From the NCBI GenBank assembly GCA_013396635.1, contig WBMW01003926.1, positions 256,646 through 320,645 on the forward strand: 64,000 bases of DNA, read 5' to 3'. The number at the start of each line of letters is the position of its first letter. Position 1 is the stretch's first letter. Shown here in pieces: positions 52,801 through 62,983 of the stretch. The notes beneath the pieces were generated by a model. That model had not been told where the DNA came from. It did not search any database and saw only the letters and a list, made by a program, of their open reading frames with translations. A program made the position numbers and the translations under genes. This stretch comes from Penelope pileata (Eukaryota > Chordata > Aves > Galliformes > Cracidae).

Positions 52801-55800
52801 TCTCCCAGCCCTTTCCAAAGCACCTGCACCTCTCACTCACTGCATTCAGCCCCTCTTAGGCTGGCACAGCCCCTTCCTTCCCTTCCCTCCCTCACCACCC
52901 ACCCCCAAGAATCATTTCACCTCCCTTCCCCACTAGGCACCATCAACGAAATCTTTCCTTTTCCTCTGTGGGATGTTAAATATTGCTGAATGCCTAACAA
53001 CAGTGCATAAAAAGAAAAGAAAACAAAGGAAGCTCCTGGGGGCAAATGGAGAAATGCATTTGCAAAAAGAAAGCGGTGGCAAATGGCCTCTGTAGTGCTG
53101 CATGCTCAGGACACAGAATGCCTCCCATTGCAGTGAGAATGCACATTTTGCACACAAAATCTCTGCCTCAGTGCAGATAACCCTGAATCCTGCCAGCACT
53201 CATCCTTCCATGCCAGCAGTAATGGGAAAACGAAGGCATATTGCACAAAAACTAATCCAAGCAAATTTGCATGGCTGTACAATTTCCCTGCAATGTATTC
53301 ATTTGGAAGGAAAACTGTTGTCAACAGGCACTAGTAAAAAAAAACAAAAGAAGTCCACTCATCCACAAAAAAACACCTTTATAATACAAAAAATCTATAT
53401 AAAAAGTCATTTTAAAATGCTGTAATAAGAAAAGCCAGGCAGCAAGTTCCACCTCAGGCACAACTCCTGGTGTGCTGATTTCCAGGGCAGTGACTCCCAC
53501 GTCAAACCTATGGATCACCATGACTGGTAAAGCCAAAGCACCCAACAAGCCAATGTACGTGCCTCCCCCAGCACGCCTCCCCTCTTCACACCCCTGGTAC
53601 CATTCAGAACTGCTGGGACAGAGGAGCTATGCATTTCCTGTTTGTCTTTTTGCACTGGAAGTGGATGCCAAGAAAGCAGCTCGGATTCACCACCCAGCAA
53701 TGTTATGACTGTTCTCCTTTCAGTGAGAGAGATTGCATCCTAGATCTTGAATTCACAGCCCCAGCAGTGTTTGCTCCAGCTACATTTGTTCTGCTTTAAC
53801 AGAGTCTGCTATAGGCAACCTCAGAAATGCCACGGAATGAGAACCAGCTCAGGAAGTTGCACTGCAGGAGGAGATGGGGATGAGAAATGAGAGCTCCCCT
53901 CCCTCGCTGCCCTGCGGATTCCAGCTGCCTGCCCAGAGCTCCCCGCTCACAGCGGGGCCTCCAGTCCTCACCTCATCCGGGTCACACAGACAGAACGTGA
54001 GGGAGGGAAGGAAAGAAGTCACTGTCACTAAAGGACAGAGAAAGGCAGGGCCTCGAAAGCCACCCTAAACTTTTCCTGTGATGACAGCGAGTACAGAAAA
54101 GTGGGCTGATCTTCAAAACAAAACAAAACCAAAAAACCCAGACACCAGCAATGTCCATGACACAGCCAGCCTTCAGGGGGCTGCACAGTCAGCTGATGGG
54201 TTATGCAAGACCTTATCTGCAAAAAAGCCAAAGAAATTTACTGTGTGCTGCTCAGTTCCAGAGGAAGATGAGAAACAGGCTCGTTAAGCTCAGCAGTTAT
54301 TTCAACCCCAACACCATCCTGCCCTGCACGTGTGCATGGCTATTGCTAAACGTTCCCACTGCTCCTCACAAATTCAAAGGTTGCCTTTAAAGGCAGAACC
54401 CGGTAGTTTGCAGCAAAAGGAAGCCACAAACATGCTCAATTCAGCCCTGGCTTGGGCTGAGCTGTGCTCCCTTGCTTCAGGCCTGCTTTTACCCAGGGGA
54501 AATCAGTTGCAGCATCTCTGCCTACAAGGCTGCAGCCCAACACGCTGTTACTACAGCTGGTGCTGAGCAGATCCCCACAAAATGTTCTGAGCTGGTTTCT
54601 CCTCTGCTTGCTTGCAAAGCGTTGAGCAGCGGGGAGGTATTCGCCACAGGATGTCACAGCTACACAAGGGGCTCACGAGGGACCTGCAAGGGCAGCGCAG
54701 GGTCCTGAGCTCAGCCCTTGCAGGGTTACTGGTTCTGCTTCCAAAAACTGCCTTGGGCAGTGCTATTGCAGCATGGTGGACATGCACGTACACTTCTCTT
54801 TCAATCTACAGCTGGAGAGCCACAATCAGTTTAAAATAAACTGCTTATCCTTAAAAGAGATCAAAATCCCTTCCCCAAGACAATGACAAACTACCTGCAG
54901 AAGGACGACTGCAAACTGGGTAAAATCTCCTTTCATTTTATTGATATTAAAATGGATTTGGGCTTAGGGTTTGGTTTTCCACCTCGTATTTTCATATTAA
55001 GCCACAGAAATACAAGATGTTTTTAAACTCAGTACTTACCTGCTGCTTCCACCTTCCACAAAAGGATTCCAATGCGAAGCAAAGTCACTGCCAGCTGCCA
55101 CGACCTGAAGAAGCAGAAATTTTCTTTTTTTTTTTTCCACCAAATTGAATCCACAGCATGTGAAGAGCCCTGGGCGATTCCCAAGCTCTGCAGAATGACC
55201 CATAAGAAGGGGTCATTCTTATGCAATGCAGAATGACCCGTAAAATAAAATTCCAACGTGAGGTAACGTTTTACAATATAATTACAAACAATTATTGAAA
55301 AGATAATGTCTTCTCAGGACTGAAAAGGAGCATCTGGAAACGGCAAAATGCCAGGATCAAATAACATGAAAGCAAAAACTTATGGTGAAAGAAGGATTTT
55401 CCATTTGGGGCACTTTCGAGATATTTTTCAACAGGAGATCGTAGTGCAGCCACCTCCAGACTGATGGGTGCAGGGGCTGGGAGCATCCTGTCACTGTACA
55501 TGGCACCAGGGGGACCTCATCGGTATGAGCATGCCCACATCTCAAAAAGTCACATTCAAAAACAATGAGCTGGTTTAAAAAAGAGCAGTGGGATTGTTTT
55601 GGGAGTGCTGATGTCTCCGAATCAAAATGAACGGCAGCTGTTGCTACTCCCAACACTGAGTAAGGCACGGAGCCCTTGTGCACACAGCCACACATAAATC
55701 CCAAAGAAGGTTAATTAGCTGCTCTGAAGGAAACTGCTGAGAGCTGGGATAAACAGCAGCAGCTCACAGGGGCAAAAAGTCTGCGTGCGAGTTGGCTGCG

Positions 55801-58800
55801 CTCCGAGAAGCGAGCAGCAAAGAAACCCTGATGGTGGGAAGATCAGAGACTCCGGTGCAGAACAGCCTCTTCACATCATCAAATTAATTGGCACTTGTAG
55901 TTCTTCTCATCTGAGCATGACTCTCTGCACAAAGCACAGAGGGCAATTCAGTTTCTTAAAAATGTGGCAGTTGTTGGGTCCCGAGTGCAGCCCTGTCATG
56001 ACTTGGTACCTCAGCCACCACTCAGAGCTGAACCACAAAGCAAGGAAGGCGCCGTGACTGAGAAATGAAGGAAACCCCAAACTCCTCCTCACCATTTCAT
56101 CCCGAGCTTCTGTTTCTTTCCGTAGAGGGGGCTCAAACTGGAGCTTATCAACTGCAAAACAAGATATTGCCAACTTTAGTACAGCCACCACGATGCTAAC
56201 AGCCTTTCAGTGCTAACTACAGTGGAACACGTCGTAGCACAGCACGAGGACGGACACAGCACGTGGTCTGCCTACAAAATGACCATCACTGGCAGCATCA
56301 TCACTGCCTCAGTGCTTAAATTTGCAAATATGAAACCCACAAGAAAAAAGCAGACAAAAAGTAAATGCCAGGTCGTAACATGAAAGCACACCAAAAAGGA
56401 ACCGGGTAACCACACATTATTTTTAAATGCACGTGAAGAAAAAAAAAAAGAAAAAGAGGCTTTTTAATAGTAAGCTTCCTAAAAGTGAGATGTGTGTGAC
56501 TCAGAGCAGCCACTATTTGCACTGCAACAGGCACCTGGCCAAACCCAGAGAAAGGCAGCTCCTCCCCTCAACGTTTCAACTTAGGTCCAACAGAGTAGAG
56601 CATTAATATTGCTTTAAAAGAAAAGGTTTTAGGAAAAGAAAATGCTCTGAGCTGACACACACTCTGGTGAGGACAGCTATTCAAAGCACAAATGCTCCAC
56701 CAGGGTCAAGCAAAAGTTTTAACTTAGGAATTTGAAGCAGTGTAAAGAAAAACGCTGAATGCTACCGTTTTTTAGGGTATTTTCTCATCACTGAATAACA
56801 GCTGATGAATTCATGCAAAAAGATGCCCTCCTAATTATGGAGTCACTCTTATTTTTGGATGTTCGGATGTTTTAATTAATTGTAATTAACTTCTGTAATT
56901 AGAGTGTTATTTTAAAATGTGACAGGGATCACAGAACTGAAAGACTGCGCTGGCCATAAAGGATTTCTGCCTAAACATCACCATGCAGGATAATCCAGGA
57001 ACTACAGAAACAGAACAACACGCAAGTTTTTATTTTGCTTTTGGCAAAATGGCCCTGGCACTGCCCAGAGCTGTGGGTGCCCATCCCTGGAGCTGCCCAA
57101 GGCCATGGATGGGCCCTGGGCAGCTGAGCTGGGGGCACCCAGCCCATGGCAGGGGTGGGGCTGGGAGGGCCCTTCTGACCCAACAATGCTGGGGTTCTAT
57201 GGAAATACTAAAGAACCACGTTTATGTGCTGTTTCTTCTGGTTTTGTTTCTCAGATGTGCCAACAGCGGGAGAGACTTTCCAGGGTACACAACTGAAGAA
57301 CGACCCCACCACCCTCTAATGGCAGAACCAAAGCAACACAGGAGCAAAGTCCACGAGGAACTCACAGTTTATCTCTGATGCTGTTCTTTCTGCCCTCACA
57401 TTCCTGTTCGTAGAACGAATGGTATGGCGAATAACGGAGTGAGGCTGCAAGAAAACAAACAAACACAAAAAAATTATGTGGTTTTCTGTTGGCTCTCAGC
57501 AATCAAACCAACAAAGAGAAAGAATACGTGTTGCATACTGTAACATACATTGCCTTTGTCCTAGCCAAGACCCTGCACAGCCTGCACGTGGTACCTTCAC
57601 ACACAGCCCACAGCAGCAGTGTGACAAGCTCTGGTAAGATTTCCTGGCTTCTCCAGCACAGTAACTTACAGGAGCTCTAAAAATGTTGGGTCAGTGCCCC
57701 TATTGGTTTGGAGTCTGTCATGGTGAAAGCAAAGCGAGATATTTAAACAGTAGTTTTACCTAAAGACAGAAAATAAAAGATGTTCTTACCTCAAAATCAT
57801 CATCATCCATTTCACCGCAGTGGGTGTGGTTGTCGGGATTGTTAACTTTGTCCAACAGCTCGACTGCTAAAGATCTTGAAAGACCAGGCTGCCCTACAAA
57901 GCTATGCTGAAACCACAAAAACCAGCAGGTTACAATACACAGCTGATATGCAACTTTCAATAACAAACATTCAACACAGAACGTTACTGAATTTTGCCTC
58001 TTTCCTTTCTTTTTGGAGGCTTGAGAATTTCTTGAATGACTCCTCAGTGGCTGGAGTTTATATCCCCTCCATGAGCATGGAACTGGCCAGTTGTAAATTG
58101 GAAATTAAACCCAAGAGTCAAACAGCTACACATTACCTTCATTTTTTATGTAAGTAGTTTGGTCAAGTTTAGTGAGAGACAAATGCTAAATCGATCAGTT
58201 TCCTGTTTGTGTGGCAAGAAGGGTGAACATCTTACCCTACACCTAAGAGGCCGAGACATCCACCTGCCCAAGGACAGGCTGAAGGGAGGACATGAGGCCA
58301 TTTTCTCTCATTTTCCCCACCACAAGTCATACAAAAATCTTGACCCTGAATACAATCTTGCTACTTCTTATAACAGACTGTTGTCTCCTTCATTCAGATT
58401 TCACCACCCATGTTGTAGGATCAGAGAGAGAAAATTGTTCCAGTTTGATTTTCCATTGATTTGTTGCTCACTTTGAAGATCATTTACTGATGTTGCAAAA
58501 TGTTCCCAGTCACTTACAGAAAGGAGTCTGTCTGCTGTTGGTCTCTTCTTTGGATTTTTTGTAAGTGCTATTTTGACAAAATTATGGAATGTTGATGACC
58601 TTAAAGAGAAAGGAGGTTTTGTATTTAGATTTTCAGGGAGATATTTTTGATTTGAACACAGCTGCTAAACAGATTACAATGGGATGCACAAAGTCAGGAT
58701 GCTGCCCAAGCACCTCAGTGCATCTCGGGGTTGAATCATTATGCACCAAGTTAACAAAGCAGGGGAAAAAACATTCAATTAATGGAACTGCTTCCAGTTT

Positions 58801-61800
58801 CAATTGTTACAGAATTAAGTATCAGAAATAAAAATTGGCAATTAGGTACCCAGCAAACCCTCAAAATCCTGGCAAACCAACCAACTTCACCATTCTTGGC
58901 TACAGGTAGGAAAACAGCACGTGAAGTTCTTGACAAAGACTCAAGTTGGTCTTTAAAATGTTTTGCTATTTTCAGAACAATTCAGGTGGTGATGTCATAT
59001 AATCTCTTCTAAAATTTGAATTATGATTAATGTTACCAGCAGGCCTACAATTTTTCAAGTATTTTGCATCTGTGTTTGTACAACTTCTGTGGACAACGTT
59101 AGTCCAAGTGTGTTTGATTTCCAATCATGTTAAAAAACATATTCTCTTCTAGTTTTAACATCTGCAGTGAAGGCACAGGGGAAGCACTGTGCACTGTGGA
59201 TGCACTCAGAAGTGTTTTCTCGCTTCCTCTGGCACACAGCTGCCCACCCAAACACCTCAAGGTAAGAAGACTGCACAGCAGAATAGACAGCAAAAAATCC
59301 TGCAGAACAGACTTGCTTTGAGTCTCAGAAATAAAACATGATGAAGCATGGCACAGAGCAACTTCCTTTAGGTGAAACCACTTCTCAAGCCATCAGGTTT
59401 CAAACCAGCCCACACTATTCTTCACAGCCTTCCATCTTCACTAATGACAGGTTTTTTCATATTATCTGCAAAATACTGAACAAAGAAAAGGGTTGAACCT
59501 ACCATTTTGCTTTTTCCTTTAGCTTCGGTGGTTGAAAATTGCTTTTTGACATTAAGAACAAAGCCCTAAAGGTAGAGGAAGAATAGTGTTATCAAATGGC
59601 AGAAAATAATTATTTTCATTCCAGTATTAAACACTTTAATACTTCATGATAAGAATTGTAATGGTGGAACTGGATTACAGCCTGTAGTGTGTTAGAGGAC
59701 AGACACGGTAAAGCTGTGATTTTCTTATCTTTAAAGGAAATCTGTTTAATGCCATGCATCACCCTGTCAGACACAAGGCTACGGTTTCTCTGGTGATTCA
59801 CTAGACTTAATTGCAGCATTGCTGAAGCTACAGCTTAAAAAAATAAAAAGATGAAAAATTCAGTTTATAATTTCAAATCTAAGCATAAACCTTTCACTTC
59901 AGACCGATGCGTTACAAACAGACACAGCCCAGGCAGGCAGGAGCTGTTTGGTGAAGGAATCCCAGCGTGGGTTTCCAGGTCTGAGCTCTGAAGGTCGGAC
60001 TGCAAGCAGGGGCTCTGGGGTACCTCATGGGGTGCAGGTCGAACATGGGGGGCTGCAGCTCCGCCAGCTCGATGGCTGTTATGCCCACGGCCCAGATGTC
60101 ACAGAGCTGGTTGTAGCCGCCGTTCTTCTCCACCGCCGCCACCTCCGGGGCCATCCTTCAAAAGCAAAGGCAATACCCAGTCAGAGGATGCAGCAAAGAG
60201 CCAGATGCAAATTCCTGCCCCAAATGGGAGCTGCGCAGCTCTCGCTGTGATCCCAGTGCAGAGAGCACTGCTGCCACCTCCCCTCACCCAGCAGCAGGGC
60301 AGAAACACAGAGGCTGTGTGCTCTGCCCGGGGTCACGAACTCGCCCCGAGCTAGGAATAGATGCAGAGTCTCATGATTCCTGGTGCAAGGCTTTAATGCT
60401 CAGATAATCTTCCTGCCCCGAGCCCTCCTGCTGCAATAGGATAAGGAGGGCAGCGAACAATTAAAAGCCATTGTCTGGATTAAGCTGGGTGCACACATTG
60501 GGTCTGCACTAAGAGCATCACCCCAGAGAGAGGCATCCTCGCTGCCTGACAGCAGTGCCAGAACCCAGAAGCCCTTCACTGACATATATAACCCAGCTCA
60601 AGATTGGCACTGATGTGCCAGCATATTAATGCTGCCTCACACAGAAATTAAATACGAGAGGTGATTAAAGATAGCTTAAAAACTGCTTTTCTTCACAATT
60701 CCTTCTGCACAGTAGAAAGCCATCATTTAGTTTATTCACTAGAAGAATTTAGTGAGAAACTAAATGACCATTATGTAATCAGAAAAAGGAGAATGTTTCA
60801 CATGAGCAAACTTGGGAGAAATGGCAATCCTGCCTCAAACACCAGGAAGGCTGCACTGCAGCAACAGAGCAGCTACAGCCAGTGCTTCCCAGACTTTTGC
60901 TCTTTGGCATTTTCCTTGGAAGAAAGGGAATTTATGCATGTGCTATGCATGCTTCTATATTTACTTATTTCTTCAGTGCATGCATTTTGGAATTCTTGGC
61001 ATGATTTGTAAATGCAGACGTAGCTTTGCACGCAATCACAGCAATGGAAACATTTCCTTACCAGTAAGGGGTACCAATAAATGATTTCCTCTTCGCAATG
61101 GTGGCTGTTATTTTTGCTGCTACACCGAAGTCAGCTGGAAAATGAAATTATCACACAGTCAGAAATCTGATTTTAACACTCCAATTCCATTCTATCAAGC
61201 ATCACATTATGAAAATGCACTCACATTTCTAATGCAGATTAAAAATTCATTAAGCTTCAACTGTTAAAGATTAATAATGAGATCAGCTCATCTCTTCACC
61301 GACACGTTTTGTTTCTGCACACAGTTCACTCATGATCCTGTTCCTCTCTTCACTGTTTTTCCATCTCACCAAACAGCAACCTCACAAAATTTAGTGGGTA
61401 TTCAATTTAATATTCTAGAGGAAAAACAGCATCATGCTTTGGAACCAGTACTATTTCTGTTCCTTATGGAGGAACTGTGGGGGGCCATCTGCTCTTATTT
61501 CTGGAGATTCTGTCCAGGGGACAATTGCTGTGAGAGCTGCAGATGATCAGGTGGTGTTACAGAGCCAAAACTCATTGAAGTCCAGTTTTATTTTTATTGC
61601 ATTTGTAGTATGATAGCTGGAGAATAATTGTGGCCAGATGCAACTAGCTGAGCAGGCCAAAGAAGGCATCAGTGTGGAAGCCAAGTGTAATGGAGTGATT
61701 GGAAGCTCCTACCAGTTTCAAGGCTTTACTCTTTTCTTTTTTATTCTTTAAGAAGCTGTGCGTAGCACAGCACTGCTCTGTCACCCCAGGGCAGTAAGCA

Positions 61801-62983
61801 CGGTGAACCACACCACTTCTCAGTGGAGCAGTGATGCAGCTGACTGCAACCACCCCTGTTCCAATCCAGAAACACTACGAGGATGAATGTCTCACTGTGT
61901 CTCCCAGGATGTCTCTCTCCTTGTCTGCTCCTCCCTCCCTGAAGAGCCCTACCTGCACGTAGGCTCCATGGAAGAGGAAGCAGACAGCGGGTGGGAGTTT
62001 TGAAGGCAGTGCTCTCAGACAGAAGGTTCACCTTGCCCATACCAACGGTATCCTGGGCTCCATCAGCAGAGGGGTGGCCAGCAGGGACAGGGCAGTGACT
62101 GTCCCTCTCTACTCTGCCCTCGTGAGGCCCCATCTGCAGTACTGTGTCCAGGGCTGGGGCCCCCAAAACAGGAAAGACGTGGAACTGTTGGAGAGGGTCC
62201 AGAGGAGGCCACAAAGATGCTGAGGGCTGGAGCACCTCCCCTGTGAGGACAGGCTGAGGGAGCTGGGCTTGTTCAGCCTGGAGAAGANCTCCTCGAGCTG
62301 CAAAGGGGCACTGGAGCAACACTGAGCTCTGAGTGCTCATCTGTGGATCCCAGAGTGCTTGCAAAGGAGGAAAGTTTCCTCACCTCCACCTGCATGGAAC
62401 TGCTCAATGTCATACGCTGGGCTGGAGGCACAGCCAGGAACAGAGCAGGCTGCCAGGTGCAGGAGAAGCAATTACCTGCAACTTCTCGCCAGAATGCAAA
62501 ACTTCTCATCTCACACATATGTAAGCCCCTGGATAGATACCTTCTGTTGTCAGCTACTGACCTAACAGCACAAGTAAGAACAGAGTGCAACACAACAGGC
62601 TTGTGCCACAGAGAACAGTATCCAATAAAGCTGGCTGGAAGCTCAGTCTCTGCTGTACTTGTGCTGCTCAACACAAAACAAGGCCATACAAAATCTGAAT
62701 ATTCTCACCAGGAGGTAGGCTCTCTGCATCCTGGGTTTGCCTCAATCTGAAAACTCCTGTTTGCTTTCTGGCTCAATACTAAATTCTGGCAACTTACCTA
62801 ACTTGACATCTCCGTGGTCTGTCAGTAGAATATTTGCACCCTGCAACATAATAAATCGAAAATTAAAATGCTTTATCAGGAATGTTTTTCTGCACTAGAA
62901 AGTTTTAAGGTAGGTTTCTCAAAGTTCCAGGTTACCTTTATATCTCTATGCATTTTGCCCTTCATATGCAAATAAGCGAGACC
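37807..62983 (-). CDS. MAP4K5: MAP4K5 (KHS/GCKR), STE20-family kinase (gene level, 5' exons outside window)
   Basis: Germinal-centre-kinase-type MAP4K acting upstream of JNK signalling, with a C-terminal citron-homology (CNH) domain. Twenty-six certain exons, plus one candidate cassette exon, join in phase to a TGA stop. They cover the protein from about human residue 127 to the end. Kinase landmarks: KMHRDIKGANILL, KLADFGVAAK, and SFIGTPYWMAPEVAAVEKNG with the GTPYWMAPE of STE20 kinases. The linker holds SH3-binding proline runs RAGPPPLPPK and GLPPTPK; mammalian MAP4K5 binds Crk adaptors through such sites (established). The CNH domain starts near GACFSKVFDGCPLKI and ends ILAGHENSY. The kinase N-lobe, including the P-loop, is beyond the right edge. 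The linker is longer than in mammals because of one long exon and the optional 45-nt exon. Introns hold CR1 fragments only. Confidence 0.96.
39375..39430 (-). CDS. MAP4K5: MAP4K5 CNH exon
   Basis: Acceptor TTCCACAG|GTTACC, donor GACAG|GTAACC. Encodes VTQEISDETRVFRLLGSD. Confidence 0.95.
40090..40160 (-). CDS. MAP4K5: MAP4K5 CNH exon
   Basis: Acceptor CTCTGCAG|TGTGCC, donor GATGAA|GTGAGT. Encodes CLQDSVLAFWKHGMQGKSFK and SDE. Confidence 0.95.
41453..41545 (-). CDS. MAP4K5: MAP4K5 CNH exon
   Basis: Acceptor TTCTTGAG|AATTTG, donor GTGG|GTGAGT. Encodes FVKIVNLQGKLKSSKKLASE and LSFDFCIESV. Phase requires this donor rather than the overlapping TCA|GTGGGT. Confidence 0.94.
41805..41885 (+). mobile_element. 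Short CR1 3' end
   Basis: GGTGGATGGTTGGAGATGAT, TCTCTTCCAACCTTCATGAT, ending CCTATGA. In a MAP4K5 intron, antisense. Confidence 0.85.
42316..42384 (-). CDS. MAP4K5: MAP4K5 CNH exon
   Basis: Acceptor CCCACCAG|GCAATC, donor GGACA|GTAAGT. Encodes NQQLDAIHVTQLERDTVLVC and LD. Confidence 0.94.
43222..43287 (+). mobile_element. Short CR1 3' end
   Basis: GGGGTTGGACCCAGTGAGCT, GGTCCCTTCCAACCCCGGTG, ATTCTGTGA. In a MAP4K5 intron. Confidence 0.8.
43351..43528 (-). CDS. MAP4K5: MAP4K5 CNH exon
   Basis: Acceptor CCCCCCAG|CACTTT, donor GCAG|GTGAGC. Encodes HFDFPLPSPLNVFEMLVIPE, then QEYPMVCVAISKG and SSWFTEIGA. Confidence 0.96.
43915..44018 (-). CDS. MAP4K5: MAP4K5 CNH exon
   Basis: Acceptor CTCTTCAG|TAAGAA, donor ATAAAG|GTAAAT. 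Encodes RNPYTGHKYLCGALQSGIVL and LQWYEPMQKFMLIK. Confidence 0.95.
45159..45217 (-). CDS. MAP4K5: MAP4K5 CNH exon
   Basis: Acceptor ATTGCAG|GAAGTT, donor ATAG|GTGAGT. Encodes KFALTTKIPDTKGCHKCCI. Confidence 0.95.
45338..45452 (-). CDS. MAP4K5: MAP4K5 CNH exon
   Basis: Acceptor CTTGCAG|GGAAAA, donor CCAAG|GTACAA. Encodes GKTFQLYSHNLIALFEQAKK and HIQTHRFPDKILP. The junction reads LSGKT where the human protein has LSEGKT, a one-residue difference at the splice boundary. Confidence 0.94.
46341..46401 (-). CDS. MAP4K5: MAP4K5 CNH exon
   Basis: Acceptor CTCCTCAG|TTATTT, donor TCAG|GTATGT. Encodes LFPRKCTWLYVINNTLMSLS. Confidence 0.94.
46765..46818. repeat. 18-bp unit, three perfect tandem copies
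   Basis: Unit AAGGCAGTTGCATTTCCT repeated three times without a mismatch, in the MAP4K5 intron between exons at 49467 and 46401. Confidence 0.97.
47785..47880 (-). mobile_element. Short CR1 3' end
   Basis: CACAGAGTCAGTCAGGCTGG, TGAGATCCCCAAGTCCAACC, CATGGGCACTGAGCCAT: reverse-strand CR1 end in a MAP4K5 intron. Confidence 0.78.
47955..47984. repeat. 15-bp unit, two perfect tandem copies
   Basis: Unit GGGGGAAAACAAGCA twice, in a MAP4K5 intron. Confidence 0.95.
49467..49546 (-). CDS. MAP4K5: MAP4K5 CNH exon
   Basis: Acceptor TTCTCCAG|ATCAGT, donor GAGCAG|GTGATC. Encodes QYIIFGTEEGIYTLNLNELH and EATMEQ, typical of CNH. Confidence 0.95.
49622..49706 (-). CDS. MAP4K5: MAP4K5 exon, CNH domain start
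   Basis: Acceptor TCTTTCAG|ATGGGA, donor AAAG|GTAAAG. Encodes MGACFSKVFDGCPLKINCAT and SWIHPDTK, the first CNH strands. Confidence 0.95.
50311..50352 (-). CDS. MAP4K5: MAP4K5 exon, second proline motif
   Basis: Acceptor TCCCACAG|AAGCCA, donor GTGCTG|GTAAGA. Fourteen codons, KPAINGLPPTPKVL. Confidence 0.94.
50464..50561 (-). CDS. MAP4K5: MAP4K5 linker exon
   Basis: Acceptor TTCTCAG|GCAATG, donor TTTCCT|GTGAGT. Encodes NGDNMLKLIEENAEGSGQIP and QLPRKKEKRDFP. Confidence 0.93.
51093..51303 (-). CDS. MAP4K5: MAP4K5 linker exon with long 3' extension
   Basis: Acceptor GTTGCAG|CCAAGA, donor TTGG|GTAAAT. Encodes PRINSYPEENLPDDEKSQTI through ARYSDL. A second in-phase donor, ATCA|GTAGCC at 51132, would drop 13 codons and bring the length nearer the mammalian form. 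Confidence 0.87.
51719..51761 (-). CDS. MAP4K5: MAP4K5 exon, first SH3-binding proline motif
   Basis: Acceptor CCTTTCAG|ATCAAC, donor CCCAAG|GTAAGT. Encodes STLKRAGPPPLPPK, an SH3-ligand-type motif with basic flanks. Confidence 0.93.
52668..52712 (-). CDS. MAP4K5: Candidate MAP4K5 45-nt cassette exon
   Basis: Acceptor TTTACCTTAG|GGGACT and donor GAAGA|GTGAGT flank an open 45-nt stretch. It encodes GLLPKFGDGSEDVE plus split codons. It keeps phase whether included or skipped, because flanking exons join as AG|A without it. I recall no such segment in mammalian MAP4K5, so it may be an alternative avian exon or a chance match. Confidence 0.45.
55040..55104 (-). CDS. MAP4K5: MAP4K5 linker exon
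   Basis: Acceptor CTTCTTCAG|GTCGTG, donor AGCAG|GTAAGT. Encodes VVAAGSDFASHWNPFVEGGS. The conserved WNPFV core fixes the frame; this acceptor is the only one nearby that keeps phase 0. Confidence 0.88.
55189..55243. repeat. 17-bp direct repeat with overlapping inverted repeats
   Basis: TGCAGAATGACCC followed by ATAA or GTAA occurs at 55189 and 55227. Between them GAATGACCC pairs with GGGTCATTC and CATAAGAA pairs with TTCTTATG. In a MAP4K5 intron, about 85 bp before an exon. Confidence 0.85.
56093..56151 (-). CDS. MAP4K5: MAP4K5 linker exon
   Basis: Acceptor TTTTGCAG|TTGATA, donor GAAATG|GTGAGG. Encodes DKLQFEPPLRKETEARDEM. Confidence 0.95.
57045..57203 (+). mobile_element. CR1 3'-end fragment
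   Basis: GGCACTGCCCAGAGCTGTGG through GGAGGGCCCTTCTGACCCAA and GGTTCTATGG. In a MAP4K5 intron about 160 bp from an exon. Confidence 0.82.
57366..57444 (-). CDS. MAP4K5: MAP4K5 linker exon
   Basis: Acceptor TCTTGCAG|CCTCAC, donor AACT|GTGAGT. Encodes PHSVIRHTIRSTNRNVRAER and TASEIN. Confidence 0.94.
57790..57906 (-). CDS. MAP4K5: MAP4K5 exon, end of kinase domain
   Basis: Acceptor GGTTTCAG|CATAGC, donor TTTGAG|GTAAGA. Encodes HSFVGQPGLSRSLAVELLDK and a following acidic DDDDFE stretch. Confidence 0.95.
58518..58599 (-). CDS. MAP4K5: MAP4K5 exon
   Basis: Acceptor TCTTTAAG|GTCATC, donor CTTTCT|GTAAGT. Encodes SSTFHNFVKIALTKNPKKRP and TADRLLS, the last kinase helices. Confidence 0.95.
59503..59565 (-). 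CDS. MAP4K5: MAP4K5 exon
   Basis: Acceptor ACCTTTAG|GGCTTT, donor AAATG|GTAGGT. Encodes ALFLMSKSNFQPPKLKEKAK in the kinase C-lobe. Confidence 0.94.
60024..60155 (-). CDS. MAP4K5: MAP4K5 exon, APE motif and kinase C-lobe
   Basis: Acceptor TTTTGAAG|GATGGC, donor ATGAG|GTACCC. Encodes MAPEVAAVEKNGGYNQLCDI, then WAVGITAIELAELQPPMFDL. Confidence 0.95.
61062..61134 (-). CDS. MAP4K5: MAP4K5 exon, DFG and activation loop
   Basis: Acceptor TTTTCCAG|CTGACT, donor TACTG|GTAAGG. Encodes DFGVAAKITATIAKRKSFIG and TPY, the activation loop. Confidence 0.95.
62020..62286 (+). mobile_element. CR1 fragment ending at a single N
   Basis: GTACTGTGTCCAGGGCTGGG, AACTGTTGGAGAGGGTCCAG, GTTCAGCCTGGAGAAGA and then an N at 62287, after which CR1 similarity stops. 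Its 3' half is absent. Confidence 0.88.
62287..62287. other. Single-N assembly join
   Basis: N at the exact point where the CR1 homology ends, so a deletion or misjoin is likely. Confidence 0.9.
62798..62840 (-). CDS. MAP4K5: MAP4K5 exon, catalytic loop end
   Basis: Acceptor GTTGCAG|GGTGCA, donor TTAG|GTAAGT. Encodes GANILLTDHGDVKL, including the metal-binding Asn. 43 nt. Confidence 0.95.
62936..62983 (-). CDS. MAP4K5: MAP4K5 exon, HRD motif
   Basis: Acceptor TTTCCAG|GGTCTC, donor ATAAAG|GTAACC. Sixteen codons, GLAYLHMKGKMHRDIK, with the catalytic Asp in HRD. First MAP4K5 exon in the window. Confidence 0.95.

Noticed and set aside
61741..62364. 207-codon open frame on the minus strand
   Set aside because: Runs antisense through a CR1 copy and across an N; open by chance.
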